From contig NC_060109.1 of NCBI RefSeq assembly GCF_021155765.1, positions 831,001 through 895,000 of the forward strand: 64,000 nucleotides of DNA, read 5' to 3'. How positions within the stretch are numbered: the first letter of the stretch is position 1; each line of letters begins with the position of its first letter. This DNA comes from Diprion similis (Eukaryota; Arthropoda; Insecta; Hymenoptera; Diprionidae). Position numbers and translations under genes: made by a program. Below are positions 12,001 to 24,339 of the stretch, one piece after another. The notes beneath the pieces are model-generated. The model was given only the letters and a program-made list of their open reading frames with translations. It did not search any database and was not told where the DNA came from.

Positions 12001-13090
12001 GCTGCAATTATTTCTTTAGGGTACTATTCCGACGTGATTTTGCGAGAGGAATCGATTAATCGCAGTCCCGATACGCTGCGAGCAACACCTGCAAAGTTAC
12101 AGCCGAAAAACTGCAGATTTTCATCGTCATTTCTGTGCTGCTGGTCCTAGGCTATTTTTCATGTGTTTTCTGAGTTCCTGGGCGTCGAATTAGTCTAAAA
12201 AGCGTCATACGGATTGATTCCTGGACAAAAGATTTTTCGGCCAAAAAAATTCCAAGGCTAACCCCTTTGCATTTTTGGCGAAAATTTCGACGACTTTGAA
12301 AAGTGCTGCAATTATTTCTTTAGGGTACTATTCCGACGTGATTTTGCGAGAGGAATCGATTAATCGCAGTCCCGATACGCTGCCAGCAACACCTGCGAAG
12401 TTACAGCCGAAAAACTGCAGATTTTCATCGATATTTCTCTGCTGCTGGTCCTAGGCTATTTTTCATGTGTTTTCTGAGTTCCTGGGCGTCGCATTAGTCT
12501 AAAAAGCGTCATACGGATCGATTCCCAGACAAAAGATTTTTCGGCCGAAAAAAATCCGAGGCTAACCCCTTTGCATTTTTGGCGAAAATTTCGACGACTC
12601 TGAAAAGTGCTGCAATTAATTCTTTAGGGTACTATTCCGACGTGATTTTGCGAGAGGAATCGATTAATCGCAGTCCCGATACGCTCCGAGCAACACCTGC
12701 AAAGTTACAGCCGAAAAACTGCAGATTTTCATCGTCATTTCTCTGCTGCTGGTCCTAGGCTATTTTTCATGCTTTTTCTGAGTTCCTGGGCGTCGAATTA
12801 GTCTGAAAAGCGTCATACGGATCGATTCCCAGACAAAAGATTTTTCGGCCAAAAAAAATCCAAGGCTAACCCCTTTGCATTTTTGACGAAAATTTCGACG
12901 ACTTTGAAAAGTGCTGCAATTAATTCTTTAGGGTACTATTCCGCAGTGATTTTGCGAGAGGAATCGATTAATCGCAGTCCCGATACGCTGCCAGCAACAC
13001 CTGCGAAGTTACAGCCGAAAAACTGCAGATTTTCATCGATATTTCTCTGCTGCTGGTCCTAGGCTATTTTTCATGTGTTTTCTGAGTTCC
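9040..13090. repeat. Satellite block, first copy of a 22-monomer-offset duplication
   Basis: About 13 consecutive monomers whose private variants reappear in the same order at about 15728-19780, always 6688 bp (22 x 304) away. Markers include gtctaaagagcg (9153 and 15841), gatcaatcg (9623 and 16311), ctggacctagg (10622 and 17310), cagacataag (11314 and 18002) and catgctttttctg (12769 and 19457). Copies diverge again near 13096, where gtcgcattag on the left faces gtcgaattag with tctgaaaag on the right. Breakpoints are approximate. Confidence 0.88.
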
Positions 13091-15727
13091 TGGGCGTCGC
13101 ATTAGTCTAAAAAGCGTCATACGGATCGATTCCCAGACAAAAGATTTTTCGGCCGAAAAAAATCCAAGGCTAACCCCTTTGCATTTTTGGCGAAAATTTC
13201 GACGACTCTGAAAAGTGCTGCAAATAATTCATTAGGGTACTATTCCGACGTGATTTTGCGAGAGGAATCGATTAATCGCAGTCCCGATACGCTGCGAGCA
13301 ACACCTGCAAAGTTACAGCCAAAAAACTGCAGATTTTCATCGTCATTTCTCTGCTGCTGGTCCTAGGCTATTTTTCATGTGTTTTCTGAGTTTCGGGGCG
13401 TCAAATTAGTCTAAAAAGCGTCATACGGATCGATTCCCAGACAAAAGATTTTTCGTTCAAAAAAAATCCAAGGCTAACCCCTTTGCATTTTTGGCGAAAA
13501 TTTCGACGACTTTGAAAAGTGCTGCAATTAATTCTTTAGAGTACTATTCCGACGTGATTTTGCGAGAGGAATCGATTATTCGCAGTCCCGATACGCTCCG
13601 AGCAACACCTGCAAAGTTACAGCCAAAAAACTGCAGATTTTCATCGTCATTTCTCTGCTGCTGGTCCTAGGCTATTTTTCATGTGTTTTCTGAGTTCCTG
13701 GGCGTCGAATTAGTCTAAAAAGCGTCATACGGATTGATTCCTGGACAAAAGATTTTTCGGCCAAAAAAATTCCAAGGCTAACCCCTTTGCATTTTTGGCG
13801 AAAATTTCGACGACTTTGAAAAGTGCTGCAATTAATTCCTTAGGGTACTATTCCGACGTGATTTTGCGAGAGGAATCGATTAATCGCAGTCCCAATACGC
13901 TGCGAGCAACACCTGCAAAGTTACAGCCGAAAAACTGCAGATTTTCATCGGCATTTCTCTGCTGCTGGTCCTGGGCTATTTTTCATGTGTTTATTGAGTT
14001 CCTGGGCGTCAAATTAGTCTAAAAAGCGTCATACGGATCGATTTCCAGACAAAAGATTTTTCGGCCAAAAAAAATCCAAGGCTAACCCCTTTGCATTTTT
14101 GGCGAAAATTTCGACGACTTTGAAAAGTGCTGCAATTAATTCTTTAGGGTACTATTCCGACGTGATTTTGCGAGAGGAATCGATTAATCGCAGTCCCGAT
14201 ACGCTGCGAGCAACACCTGCAAAGTTACAGCCGAAAAACTGCAGATTTTCATCGTCATTTCTCTGCTGCTGGTCCTAGGCTATTTTTTATGTGTTTTCTG
14301 AGTTCCTTGGCGTCGAATTAGTCTAAAAAGCGTCATACGGATCGATTTCCAGACAAAAGATTTTTCGGCCAAAAAAAATCCAAGGCTAACCCCTTTGCAT
14401 TTTTGGCGAAAATTTCGACGACTTTGAAAAGTGCTGAAATTAATTCTTTAGGGTACTATTCTGACGTGATTTTGCGAGAGGAATCGATTAATCGCAGTCC
14501 CGATACGCTGCGAGCAACACCTGCAAAGTTACAGCCGAAAAACTGCAGATTTTCATCGGCATTTCTCTGCTGCTGGTCCTGGGCTATTTTTCATGTGTTT
14601 TTTGAGTTCCTGGGCGTCAAATTAGTCTAAAAAGCGTCATACGGATCGATTTCCAGACACAAGATTTTTCGGCCAAAAAAAATCCAAGGCTAACCCCTTT
14701 GCATTTTTGGCGAAAATTTCGACGACTTTGAAAAGTGCTGCAATTAATTCTGTAGGGTACTATTCCGCAGTGATTTTGCGAGAGGTATCGATTCATCGCA
14801 GTCCCGATACGCTGCCAGCAACACCTGCGAAGTTACAGCCGAAAAACTGCAGATTTTCATCGTCATTTCTCTGCTGCTGGTCCTAGGCTATTTTTCATGT
14901 GTTTTCTGAGTTCCTGGGCGTCGAATTAGTCTAAAAAGCGTCATACGGATCGATTTCCAGACAAAAGATTTTTCGGCCAAAAAAAATCCAAGGCTAACCC
15001 CTTTGCATTTTTGGCGAAAATTTCGACGACTTTGAAAAGTGCTGCGATTAATTCTTCAGGGTACTATTCCGACGTGATTTCGCGAGAGGAATCGATTAAT
15101 CGCAGTCCCGATACGCTGCGAGCAACACCTGCAAAGTTACAGCCGAAAAACTGCAGATTTTCATCGTCATTTCTCTGCTGCTGGTCCTAGGCTATTTTCC
15201 ATGTGTTTTCTGAGTTCCTGGGCGTCGAATGAGTCTAAAAAGCGTCATACGGATCGATTTCCAGACAAAAGATTTTTCGGCTAAAAAAAATCCAAGGCTA
15301 ACCCCTTTGCATTTTTGGCGAAAATTTCGACGACTTTGAAAAGTGCTGCAATTGATTCTTTAGGGTACTATTCCGACGTGATTTTGCGAGAGGAATCGAT
15401 TAATCGCAGTCACGATACGCTGCGAGCAACACCTGCAAAGTTACAGCCGAAAAACTGCAGATTTTCATCGGCATTTCTCTGCTGCTGGTCCTGGGCTATT
15501 TTTCATGTGTTTTTTGAGTTCCTGGGCGTCAAATTAGTCTAAAAAGCGTCATACGGATCGATTTCCAGACACAAGATTTTTCGGCCAAAAAAAATCCAAG
15601 GCTAACCCCTTTGCATTTTTGGCGAAAATTTCGACGACTTTGAAAAGTGCTGCAATTAATTCTGTAGGGTACTATTCCGCAGTGATTTTGCGAGAGGTAT
15701 CGATTCATCGCAGTCCCGATACGCTGC

Positions 15728-18700
15728 CAGCAACACCTGCAAAGTTACAGCCGAAAAACTGCAGATTTTCATCGTCATTTCTCCGCTGCTGGTCCTAGGC
15801 TATTTTTCATGTGTTTTCTGAGTTCCTGGGCGTCGAATTAGTCTAAAGAGCGTCATACGGATCGATTCCCAGACAAAAGATTTTTCGGCCAAAAAAAATC
15901 CAAGGCTAACCCCTTTGCATTTTTGGCGAAAATTTCGACGACTTTGAAAAGTGCTGCAATTAAGTCTTTAGGGTACTATTCCGACGTGATTTTGCGAGAG
16001 GAATCGATTAATTGCAGTCCCGATACGCTGCGAGCAATACCTGCAAAGTTACAGCCGAAAAACTGCAGATTTTCATCGTCATTTCTCCGCTGCTGGTCCT
16101 AGGCTATTTTTCATGTGTTTTCTGAGTTCCTGGGCGTCGAATTAGTCTAAAAAGCGTCATACGGATCGATTCCCAGACAAAAGATTTTTCGGCCAAAAAA
16201 AATCCAAGGCTAACCCCTTTGCATTTTTGGCGAAAATTTCGACGACTTTGAAAAGTGCTGCAATTAATTCTTTAGGGTACTATTCCGACGTGATTTTGCG
16301 AGAGGAATCGATCAATCGCAGTCCCGATACGCTGCGAGCAACACCTGCAAAGTTACAGCCGAAAAACTGCAGATTTTCATCGTCATTTCTCCGCTGCTGG
16401 TCCTAGGCTATTTTTCATGTGTTTTCTGAGTTCCTGGGCGTCGAATTAGTCTAAAAAGCGTCATACGGATCGATTCCCAGACAAAAGATTTTTCGGCCAA
16501 AAAAAATCCAAGGCTAACCCCTTTGCATTTTTGGCGAAAATTTCGACGACTTTGAAAAGTGCTGCAATTAATTCTTTAGGGTACTATTCCGACGTGATTT
16601 TGCGAGAGGAATCGATTAATCGCAGTCCCGATACGCTGCGAGCAACACCTGCAAAGTTACAGCCGAAAAACTGCAGATTTTCATCGTCATTTCTCCGCTG
16701 CTGGTCCTAGGCTATTTTTCATGTGTTTTCTGAGTTCCTGGGCGTCGAATTAGTCTAAAAAGCGTCATACGGATCGATTCCCAGACAAAAGATTTTTCGG
16801 CCAAAAAAAATCCAAGGCTAACCCCTTTGCATTTTTGGCGAAAATTTCGACGACTTTGAAAAGTGCTGCAATTAATTCTTGAGGGTACTATTCCGACGTG
16901 ATTTTGCGAGAGGAATCGATTAATCGCAGTCCCGATACGCTGCGAGCAACACCTGCAAAGTTACAGCCGAAAAACTGCAGATTTTCATCGTCATTTCTCC
17001 GCTGCTGGTCCTAGGCTATTTTTCATGTGTTTTCTGAGTTCCTGGGCGTCGAATTAGTCTAAAAAGCGTCATACGGATCGATTCCCAGACAAAAGATTTT
17101 TCGGCCAAAAAAAATCCAAGGCTAACCCCTTTGCATTTTTGGCGAAAATTTCGACGACTTTGAAAAGTGCTGCAATTAATTCTTTAGGGTACTATTCCGA
17201 CGTGATTTTGCGAGAGGAATCGATTAATCGCAGTCCCGATACGCTGCGAGCAACACCTGCAAAGTTACAGCCGAAAAACTGCAGATTTTCATCGTCATTT
17301 CTCCGCTGCTGGACCTAGGCTATTTTTCATGTGTTTTCTGAGTTCCTGGGCGTCGAATTAGTCTAAAAAGCGTCATACGGATCGATTCCCAGACAAAAGA
17401 TTTTTCGGCCAAAAAAAATCCAAGGCTAACCCCTTTGCATTTTTGGCGAAAATTTCGACGACTTTGAAAAGTGCTGCAAATAATTCTTTAGGGTACTATT
17501 CCGACGTGATTTTGCGAGAGGAATCGATTAATCGCAGTCCCGATACGCTGCGAGCAACACCTGCAAAGTTACAGCCGAAAAACTGCAGATTTTCATCGTC
17601 ATTTCTCCGCTGCTGGTCCTAGGCTATTTTTCATGTGTTTTCTGAGTTCCTGGGCGTCGAATTAGTCTAAAAAGCGTCATACGGATCGATTCCCAGACAA
17701 AAGATTTTTCGGCCAAAAAAAATCCAAGGCTAACCCCTTTGCATTTTTGGCGAAAATTTCGACGACTTTGAAAAGTGCTGCAATTAATTCTTTAGGGTAC
17801 TATTCCGACGTGATTTTGCGAGAGGAATCGATTAATCGCAGTCCCGATACGCTGCGAGCAACACCTGCAAAGTTACAGCCGAAAAACTGCAGATTTTCAT
17901 CGTCATTTCTCCGCTGCTGGTCCTAGGCTATTTTTCATGTGTTTTCTGAGTTCCTGGGCGTCGAATTAGTCTAAAAAGCGTCATACGGATCGATTCCCAG
18001 ACATAAGATTTTTCGGCCTAAAAAAATCCAAGGCTAACCCCTTTGCATTTTTGGCGAAAATTTCGACGACTTTGAAAAGTGCTGCAAATAATTCTTTAGG
18101 GTACTATTCCGACGTTATTTTGCGGGAGGAATCGATTAATCGCAGTCCCGATACGCTGCGAGCAACACCTGCAAAGTTACAGCCAAAAAACTGCAGATTT
18201 TCATCGTCATTTCTCTGCTGCTGGTCCTAGGCTATTTTTCATGTGTTTTCTGAGTTTCTGGGCGTCAAATTAGTCTAAAAAGCGTCATACGGATCGATTC
18301 CCAGACAAAAGATTTTTCGTTCAAAAAAAATCCAAGGCTAACCCCTTTGCATTTTTGGCGAAAATTTCGACGACTTTGAAAAGTGCTGCAATTAATTCTT
18401 TAGAGTACTATTCCGACGTGATTTTGCGAGAGGAATCGATTATTCGCAGTCCCGATACGCTCCGAGCAACACCTGCAAAGTTACAGCCAAAAAACTGCAG
18501 ATTTTCATCGTCATTTCTCTGCTGCTGGTCCTAGGCTATTTTTCATGTGTTTTCTGAGTTCCTGGGCGTCGAATTAGTCTAAAAAGCGTCATACGGATCG
18601 ATTTCCAGACAAAAGATTTTTCGGCCGAAAAAAATCCAAGGCTAACCCCTTTGCATCTTTGGCGAAAATTTCGACGACTCTGAAAAGTGCTGCAATTATT

Positions 18701-19780
18701 TCTTTAGGGTACTATTCCGACGTGATTTTGCGAGAGGAATCGATTAATCGCAGTCCCGATACGCTGCGAGCAACACCTGCAAAGTTACAGCCGAAAAACT
18801 GCAGATTTTCATCGTCATTTCTGTGCTGCTGGTCCTAGGCTATTTTTCATGTGTTTTCTGAGTTCCTGGGCGTCGAATTAGTCTAAAAAGCGTCATACGG
18901 ATTGATTCCTGGACAAAAGATTTTTCGGCCAAAAAAATTCCAAGGCTAACCCCTTTGCATTTTTGGCGAAAATTTCGACGACTTTGAAAAGTGCTGCAAT
19001 TATTTCTTTAGGGTACTATTCCGACGTGATTTTGCGAGAGGAATCGATTAATCGCAGTCCCGATACGCTGCCAGCAACACCTGCGAAGTTACAGCCGAAA
19101 AACTGCAGATTTTCATCGATATTTCTCTGCTGCTGGTCCTAGGCTATTTTTCATGTGTTTTCTGAGTTCCTGGGCGTCGCATTAGTCTAAAAAGCGTCAT
19201 ACGGATCGATTCCCAGACAAAAGATTTTTCGGCCGAAAAAAATCCGAGGCTAACCCCTTTGCATTTTTGGCGAAAATTTCGACGACTCTGAAAAGTGCTG
19301 CAATTAATTCTTTAGGGTACTATTCCGACGTGATTTTGCGAGAGGAATCGATTAATCGCAGTCCCGATACGCTCCGAGCAACACCTGCAAAGTTACAGCC
19401 GAAAAACTGCAGATTTTCATCGTCATTTCTCTGCTGCTGGTCCTAGGCTATTTTTCATGCTTTTTCTGAGTTCCTGGGCGTCGAATTAGTCTGAAAAGCG
19501 TCATACGGATCGATTCCCAGACAAAAGATTTTTCGGCCAAAAAAAATCCAAGGCTAACCCCTTTGCATTTTTGACGAAAATTTCGACGACTTTGAAAAGT
19601 GCTGCAATTAATTCTTTAGGGTACTATTCCGCAGTGATTTTGCGAGAGGAATCGATTAATCGCAGTCCCGATACGCTGCCAGCAACACCTGCGAAGTTAC
19701 AGCCGAAAAACTGCAGATTTTCATCGATATTTCTCTGCTGCTGGTCCTAGGCTATTTTTCATGTGTTTTCTGAGTTCCTG
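15728..19780. repeat. Satellite block, second copy of the 22-monomer-offset duplication
   Basis: Second copy of the block at about 9040-13090, matching at every diagnostic variant I compared. The left boundary lies between 15727 (gctgccagcaac, not shared) and about 15781 (ctccgctgctgg, shared). Exact conservation of rare variants over about 4 kb implies recent unequal exchange or rolling-type amplification. An assembly artefact in a long repeat is also possible. Confidence 0.88.
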
Positions 19781-20640
19781 GGCGTCGAATTAGTCTGAAA
19801 AGCGTCATACGGATCGATTCCCAGACAAAAGATTTTTCGGCCATAAAAAATCCAAGGCTAACCCCTTTGCATTTTTGGCGAAAATTTCGACGACTTTGAA
19901 AAGTGCTGCAATTAATTCTTTAGGGTACTATTCCGACGTGATTTTGCGAGAGGAATCGATTAATCGCAGTCCCGATACGCTGCCAGCAACACCTGCGAAG
20001 TTACAGCCGAAAAACTGCAGATTTTCATCGTCATTTCTCTGCTGCTGGTCCTAGGCTATTTTTCATGTGTTTTCTGAGTTCCTGGGCGTCGAATCAGTCT
20101 AAAAAGCGTCATACGGATCGATTCCCAGACAAAAGATTTTTCGGCTAAAAAAAATCCAAGGCTAACCCGTTTGCATTTTTGGCGAAAATTTCGACGACTT
20201 TGAAAAGTGCTGCAATTGATTCTTTAGGGTACTATTCCGACGTGATTTTGCGAGAGGAATCGATTAATCGCAGTCCCGATACGCTGCGAGCAACACCTGC
20301 AAAGTTACAGCCGAAAAACTGCAGATTTTCATCGTCATTTCTCTGCTGCTGGTCCTAGGCTATTTTTCATGTGTTTTCTGAGTTCCTGGGCGTCGAATTA
20401 GTACAAAAAGCGTCATACGGATCGATTCCCAGACAAAAGATTTTTCGGCTAAAAAAAATCCAAGGCTAACCCCTTTGCATTTTTGGCGAAAATTTCGACG
20501 ACTTTGAAAAGTGCTGCAATTAATTCTTTAGGGTACTATTCCGACGTGATTTCGCGAGAGGAATCGATTAATCGCAGTCCCGATACGCTGCGAGCAACAC
20601 CTGCCAAGTTACAGCCGAAAAACTGAAAATTTTTGTCGTC

Positions 20641-21060
20641 ATTTCTCAGCTGTTGGTCCTACGTTCTTTCATGTGTCATCTGAGTTTTTGGGGTTCCATT
20701 GACTCCCGAGATGGTCATACAAATCGATTCCGAGACGAGAAATTCTCGGCTCCGAAAATGACTAAAAAAGTAATGCAAACCCCTCTGGATATTTGGCGAA
20801 AATGTCGACGATTCGGAAAAGGGCTGCAATCAATTCTTTGAAGCACTATTGCGACGTAATTTTTCCAGAGAAATCGCTCCAACGCAATCCTTATACGCCT
20901 CGAGAAACTGAAGATTTTTAACGTCATTTCTTTGCCATTGGTCCCACGCTCCTCTCTATCCGTGTTTCGAAGACTTGGAGATCCTGGGGGTCCTCTTAGT
21001 TTGGTGCGCGTCATACACATTGGATTCGAGACAAAAATTTATCCGGCCAAAAAAACTTTC
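20641..21060. repeat. Diverged satellite monomers at the array edge
   Basis: Monomer phrases persist with many substitutions and small indels: tgttggtcctacgttc, gatggtcatacaaatcgattcc, tggcgaaaatgtcgacgattcgg, then a further copy with ttgccattggtcccacg and gcgcgtcatacacattg. Roughly one and a half monomers are recognisable before unique sequence begins. Degeneration at the border is what is expected where homogenising exchange fades. It also shows this is the true right edge of the array. Confidence 0.85.
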
Positions 21061-21680
21061 GGCGTCTTCTTTCGATTCTGGAACTGCATGTCACAGTTCA
21101 TGTTTTATTACATCAACCTGCAGATTTACAGGCCCAGTTTTTCTTAATTTCTCATCTATTTACAGAGTGAATATCTTTACCAATTCAGTATATGATTCAA
21201 AACTCTTTTTCATTTTTACTGCACAACCAATTATAATTAGAACACCAACGAATGTACAAAGTCACTTTTATTACATCACACAAATCTAGGCTATAACTTC
21301 GTCCAACAGTGTTCCTCATTCATTCCTCAGTATTATATCCAGTATCAGGTATTCATACAGGTACTTGCAATAAATTCACATGAATTACAGAATAATACTT
21401 AGATATCATCCTATAGTACGTAAACAAACGTATCATCCTCTCAGTATCTGATTCCAAGTTCCGAACTATACATAATTTCTGTACCCTATTTATTGCAGTT
21501 AACAACGCGTCTTATTCAATCATGAAATTACACGCATAATTACGTATAGTAACACAACTAGACTATCAGAAATGAATCAAACAATTCATTATCAATCCAC
21601 TTATCCCACATTCTAACACCATATTGTTGGAAGACGAAAGATTAAAAGTCTCTGCACAGTCATCCATCACAGTCACGGTG
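21061..21680. other. Unique AT-rich DNA between satellite and NME7
   Basis: No gene recognised on the plus strand. If the minus-strand exon at 21684-21817 is real, this stretch would hold its 3' UTR; an AATAAA on the minus strand is present near 21491-21496. Confidence 0.5.
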
Positions 21681-21683
21681 TTC

Positions 21684-21817
21684 TACTGCGCCTGACTTGC
21701 GGCAACTTGATATGCATCCGTGTAGCTGTTAACCCCTGGTTTTTGCGCCTTAATCAACACCGTTGACTGAGGAATGCCATACGGACGACTTCGGACAGTA
21801 GCGGCATCTGGATACGT
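21684..21817 (-). other. Possible terminal coding exon of an unrecognised minus-strand gene
   Basis: On the minus strand a good acceptor (ttatttcag) is followed by 44 open codons and a TAG. The translation starts TYPDAATVRSRPYGIPQS and ends YQVAASQAQ. Downstream on the same strand is an AATAAA. A small upstream exon starting at ATG 22036 and using a weak GTACAA donor would join in phase, giving about 77 residues, but that donor is poor and would put the RFX site in its intron. I do not recognise the product. A chance open frame is a real alternative. Confidence 0.27.
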
Positions 21818-21875
21818 CTGAAATAATCATTAAACAGATTCTGTTTAGAGTATGAAAGGACCAGTAAGATTCGGA

Positions 21876-21889
21876 GTTGTCATGGAAAC
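21876..21889 (+). promoter_or_regulatory. RFX X-box upstream of NME7
   Basis: GTTGTCATGGAAAC fits the RFX-factor X-box consensus (RYYNYY, 1-3 bases, RRNRAC) at every constrained position. RFX factors switch on ciliary genes through such sites, usually within a few hundred bases of the start. This one lies 308 bp before the NME7 ATG, and NME7 is a ciliary protein. The motif is nearly palindromic, so it could also serve a divergent gene. Site seen directly; function inferred. Confidence 0.72.
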
Positions 21890-22196
21890 GAAACTGTCAT
21901 AAGTGTAAGCCGTGGTGTAAGCGCATGGAAATTGTACTCCAATTGTGACAAATAAGATCGACACATCAAACAACTTTTCAGGGTATCGGTAAGTTTTTGT
22001 CCACAACTTAACTGATTCGTTCATGCTGACTTTCATTCAAGAAACGCGACCAAGAACTAAATTTGACTGATCATTATGCCAATAACAGTTTTATTGGCCA
22101 AAAATAATTGATCTGCATCTAATTTGAACAACAATTCTAAATCTTTTTAGCCTCATCTGCGGCGGCGGAGGAAATTTGGAAGAGCATCAGAGGAAA
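21890..22196 (+). promoter_or_regulatory. Proposed NME7 5' UTR with one intron
   Basis: A strong donor (atcg|GTAAGT, 21989) pairs with an acceptor (atctttttag, ending 22150). This suggests a 5' UTR exon ending at 21988 and a second starting at 22151 that carries the ATG at 22197. The transcription start is not located. The intron would be 162 bp, similar to the gene's other introns. Confidence 0.5.
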
Positions 22197-24238
22197 ATGT
22201 CGTCCAATTATAGTGAGAAGCATACTTTCGAAGCCGAGTGGTTCGATCCGGTTGCGTCTCTCCTGAAAAAGTTTCTCCTCTACTACTTTCCTGCTGATAA
22301 TACGGTAGAAATTGTAAGCGCGATAATCGATTCACTATTCCGAACAAGGCAAGAGCTAAAGAATTGTACAGAGAACGACGAACGATGAAATCAGTTTCTT
22401 TCTCATTTTTTTACAGTACGATATTAAGAATAGGAAAGTATTTCTACGTCGAACAAAATGCCAAGGAATTACTGCGAAAGATTTCTACGTCGGAGGAATG
22501 GTACACATATTTTCACGATGCCTAAAGATAAAGGATTTTGCAGATGGCGCGACCAAAGCGAAACTTGCCGATCAGATGGAAAGGTAATTCAGTATTGCGG
22601 CGTTTGAGTTTGAATATAATGCTAAAGCTGGGGCAATTTAAAAATTCCAGAACATTGGCGATAATCAAACCGGATGCTATAGATAAAATGGGAGAAATAT
22701 TGAAACGGATAACGAGGAACAACTTTCATATAGGAAATGTTAAAATGGTCCACATGACCAGAGACGAGGCTGAGGAATTTTATAACAAAGATAGAGGACA
22801 AAGCAACTTACCGTGAGTTTTGAACACCATTTGTTTTCTAAATGCGACTTTGACTCGGTGCTCCTTGACTTTAATGCGACAATGTCACACCGTTCTTGCA
22901 GAATGTTGCTGAAGTACATCACGTCAGGTCCAATTTTGGCACTCCAGCTTATCGGCGAACAGGGAATTGACAAATGGCGAGAACTGATGGGACCGATGGA
23001 CAGCGTGGAAGCTCGAGAAACCGCTCAGAATTCAATTCGGGCTTGCTACGGCAAAGACAATATCTATAACGCTGTGCATGGGTCGGATTCAACGGAAAGT
23101 GCAGCTAGAGTATGTTGAACAATTCAGTAAAATTTCCCTAGATGGAATAGAGAGCGTGTAAACTGAATGTAAACTGTTACAGGAATTGAGATACTTCTTT
23201 CCTGATGCAAAGGTCAGGAGCAGGAGTATCAAGAACACCGCAACGCTCAAGAACTGCACCTGCTGCGTGATAAAACCACACGCCGTTCAGTCGCGTCTTA
23301 TTAGTGAGTATTTGTAACTCAGGTTCGTCGAAAGAAAGAAGATCAAGTAACAATTAGTCGATGAATGACAATCTAAGTGAATTTTCATACTAAAAATATA
23401 ACATTCTCAACACGTAGGTTACATCATCGACGATATACAAAAGGCAGGATACACAATATCAGCTGTACAACAGTTTTACGTAGATCCTACAAACGTCGAA
23501 GAATTTCTGGAGGTCTATAAAGGAGTTTTACCCGAATATGGGGTGAGGACATAACGCAACCTTGCGATAATAATGAGCTTGAGAATTATCGGAGCAGTAC
23601 ATAATCCAATCGCGTTTATGTCGAGCAGGCAATGGTCACAGAAATGCAGTCTGGACCCTGTGTTGCGATGGAGATCACGCACAGCCACCGTGGAAAAGAT
23701 GTGCCAACGGAATTCAGGAAGTTATGTGGCCCCATGGACCCCGTGAGTCTTCTTTCTCCCCCCCCCCCCCCCCCCCCCACCCGCCGCTTTTCTGGTCAAA
23801 TCAATCAATTTTCTTCGAAGCAATCTCCACTATCTTTAAATTACTCTTGACGATGTATGCTTGATTTCGCGAAGCACTCAAATTTCATTAGTCAAACTGA
23901 CGCAATTTTCCATTTGAATTTCTCAGGACATAGCGCGGCAGTTGAGGCCGGAAACCCTGAGAGCAAAGTACGGGAAGAACAAAGTCCAGAATGCTGTTCA
24001 CTGTTCCGATTTGCCGGAGGATGGATTACTGGAGGTAAATTGAGTAAATTAAATCCTTTATTTCATCCTGTGATTCCGAATCGCATGAATAATTTTTAGA
24101 TAAACATAATCTCTTCTTTACCATCACCTTCTTCAGAGTTTTATGAAAAAATAAGCAACGCCGCTGTATATTTGTTTTTTTATATTTTTATATTCTTTAC
24201 AGGTTGAATATTTCTTCAAGATACTGGCCGATGGTTAG
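22197..24238 (+). CDS. NME7: NME7: nucleoside diphosphate kinase homolog 7 (DM10 + two NDK domains), 385 aa
   Basis: Nine exons join in phase with GT-AG ends: 22197-22313, 22417-22583, 22651-22812, 22902-23109, 23183-23303, 23418-23542, 23629-23742, 23927-24034, 24203-24238. The total is 1158 nt. The layout is that of NME7 (376 aa in human): an N-terminal DM10 domain (about 8-90, AEWFDPVASLLKKF onward), a first NDK domain (about 95-225, TLAIIKPDAI) and a second (about 245-380, CTCCVIKPHAV), ending LLEVEYFFKIL. Both NDK domains keep the phosphate-accepting His in the NAVH motif: His208 (NAVHGSD) and His363 (NAVHCSD). Known family roles are as an inner-lumen protein of ciliary doublet microtubules and a gamma-tubulin-ring component at centrosomes. 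The start ATG 22197 is chosen because the open frame upstream begins only at a TTG. Intron 7 contains a 21-C run. An X-box upstream fits ciliary expression. Confidence 0.95.
23758..23778. repeat. Poly-C tract in NME7 intron 7
   Basis: An uninterrupted run of 21 C starts 16 bases after the intron 7 donor. Length is likely polymorphic or error-prone in sequencing. It does not disturb either splice site. Confidence 0.9.
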
Positions 24239-24333
24239 GAGATTTCAACGCTGTCACTACATCCGCAAATTTGACATACATTGTAAATTAAAACTTCGTT
24301 ATAAATTGTGTACATAAATATTTTTCTATAAAC

Positions 24334-24339
24334 AATAAA
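24334..24339 (+). terminator. NME7 polyadenylation signal
   Basis: AATAAA 96 bases after the stop codon of NME7, the first canonical signal after the gene. Confidence 0.65.

Larger units (their letters stand above)
8610..20640. repeat. 304-bp satellite array, right part
   Basis: Continuation of the same array in the same orientation, about 39.6 monomers. Copies at 8610-11300 are close to the left-part consensus. From about 11300, many copies carry linked variants, for example cagacataag, gacgttattttgcggg, ttcgttcaaaa, gtcgcattag and catgctttttctg. Divergence rises toward the right end. Several of these variants recur 6688 bp later, showing a block duplication. Three 75-codon open frames at 13795, 14403 and 15315 exist only because a few variants remove stops. 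They begin at TTG and are not considered genes. Confidence 0.98.

Noticed and set aside
13795-15542. Three nearly identical 75-codon open frames (13795, 14403, 15315)
   Set aside because: They are satellite monomers in which chance variants remove stops. They start at TTG and have no splice or promoter context.
1-20640. CENP-B-box-like site in the satellite monomer
   Set aside because: I looked for the TTCG....A..CGGG pattern and found no convincing match in the monomer.
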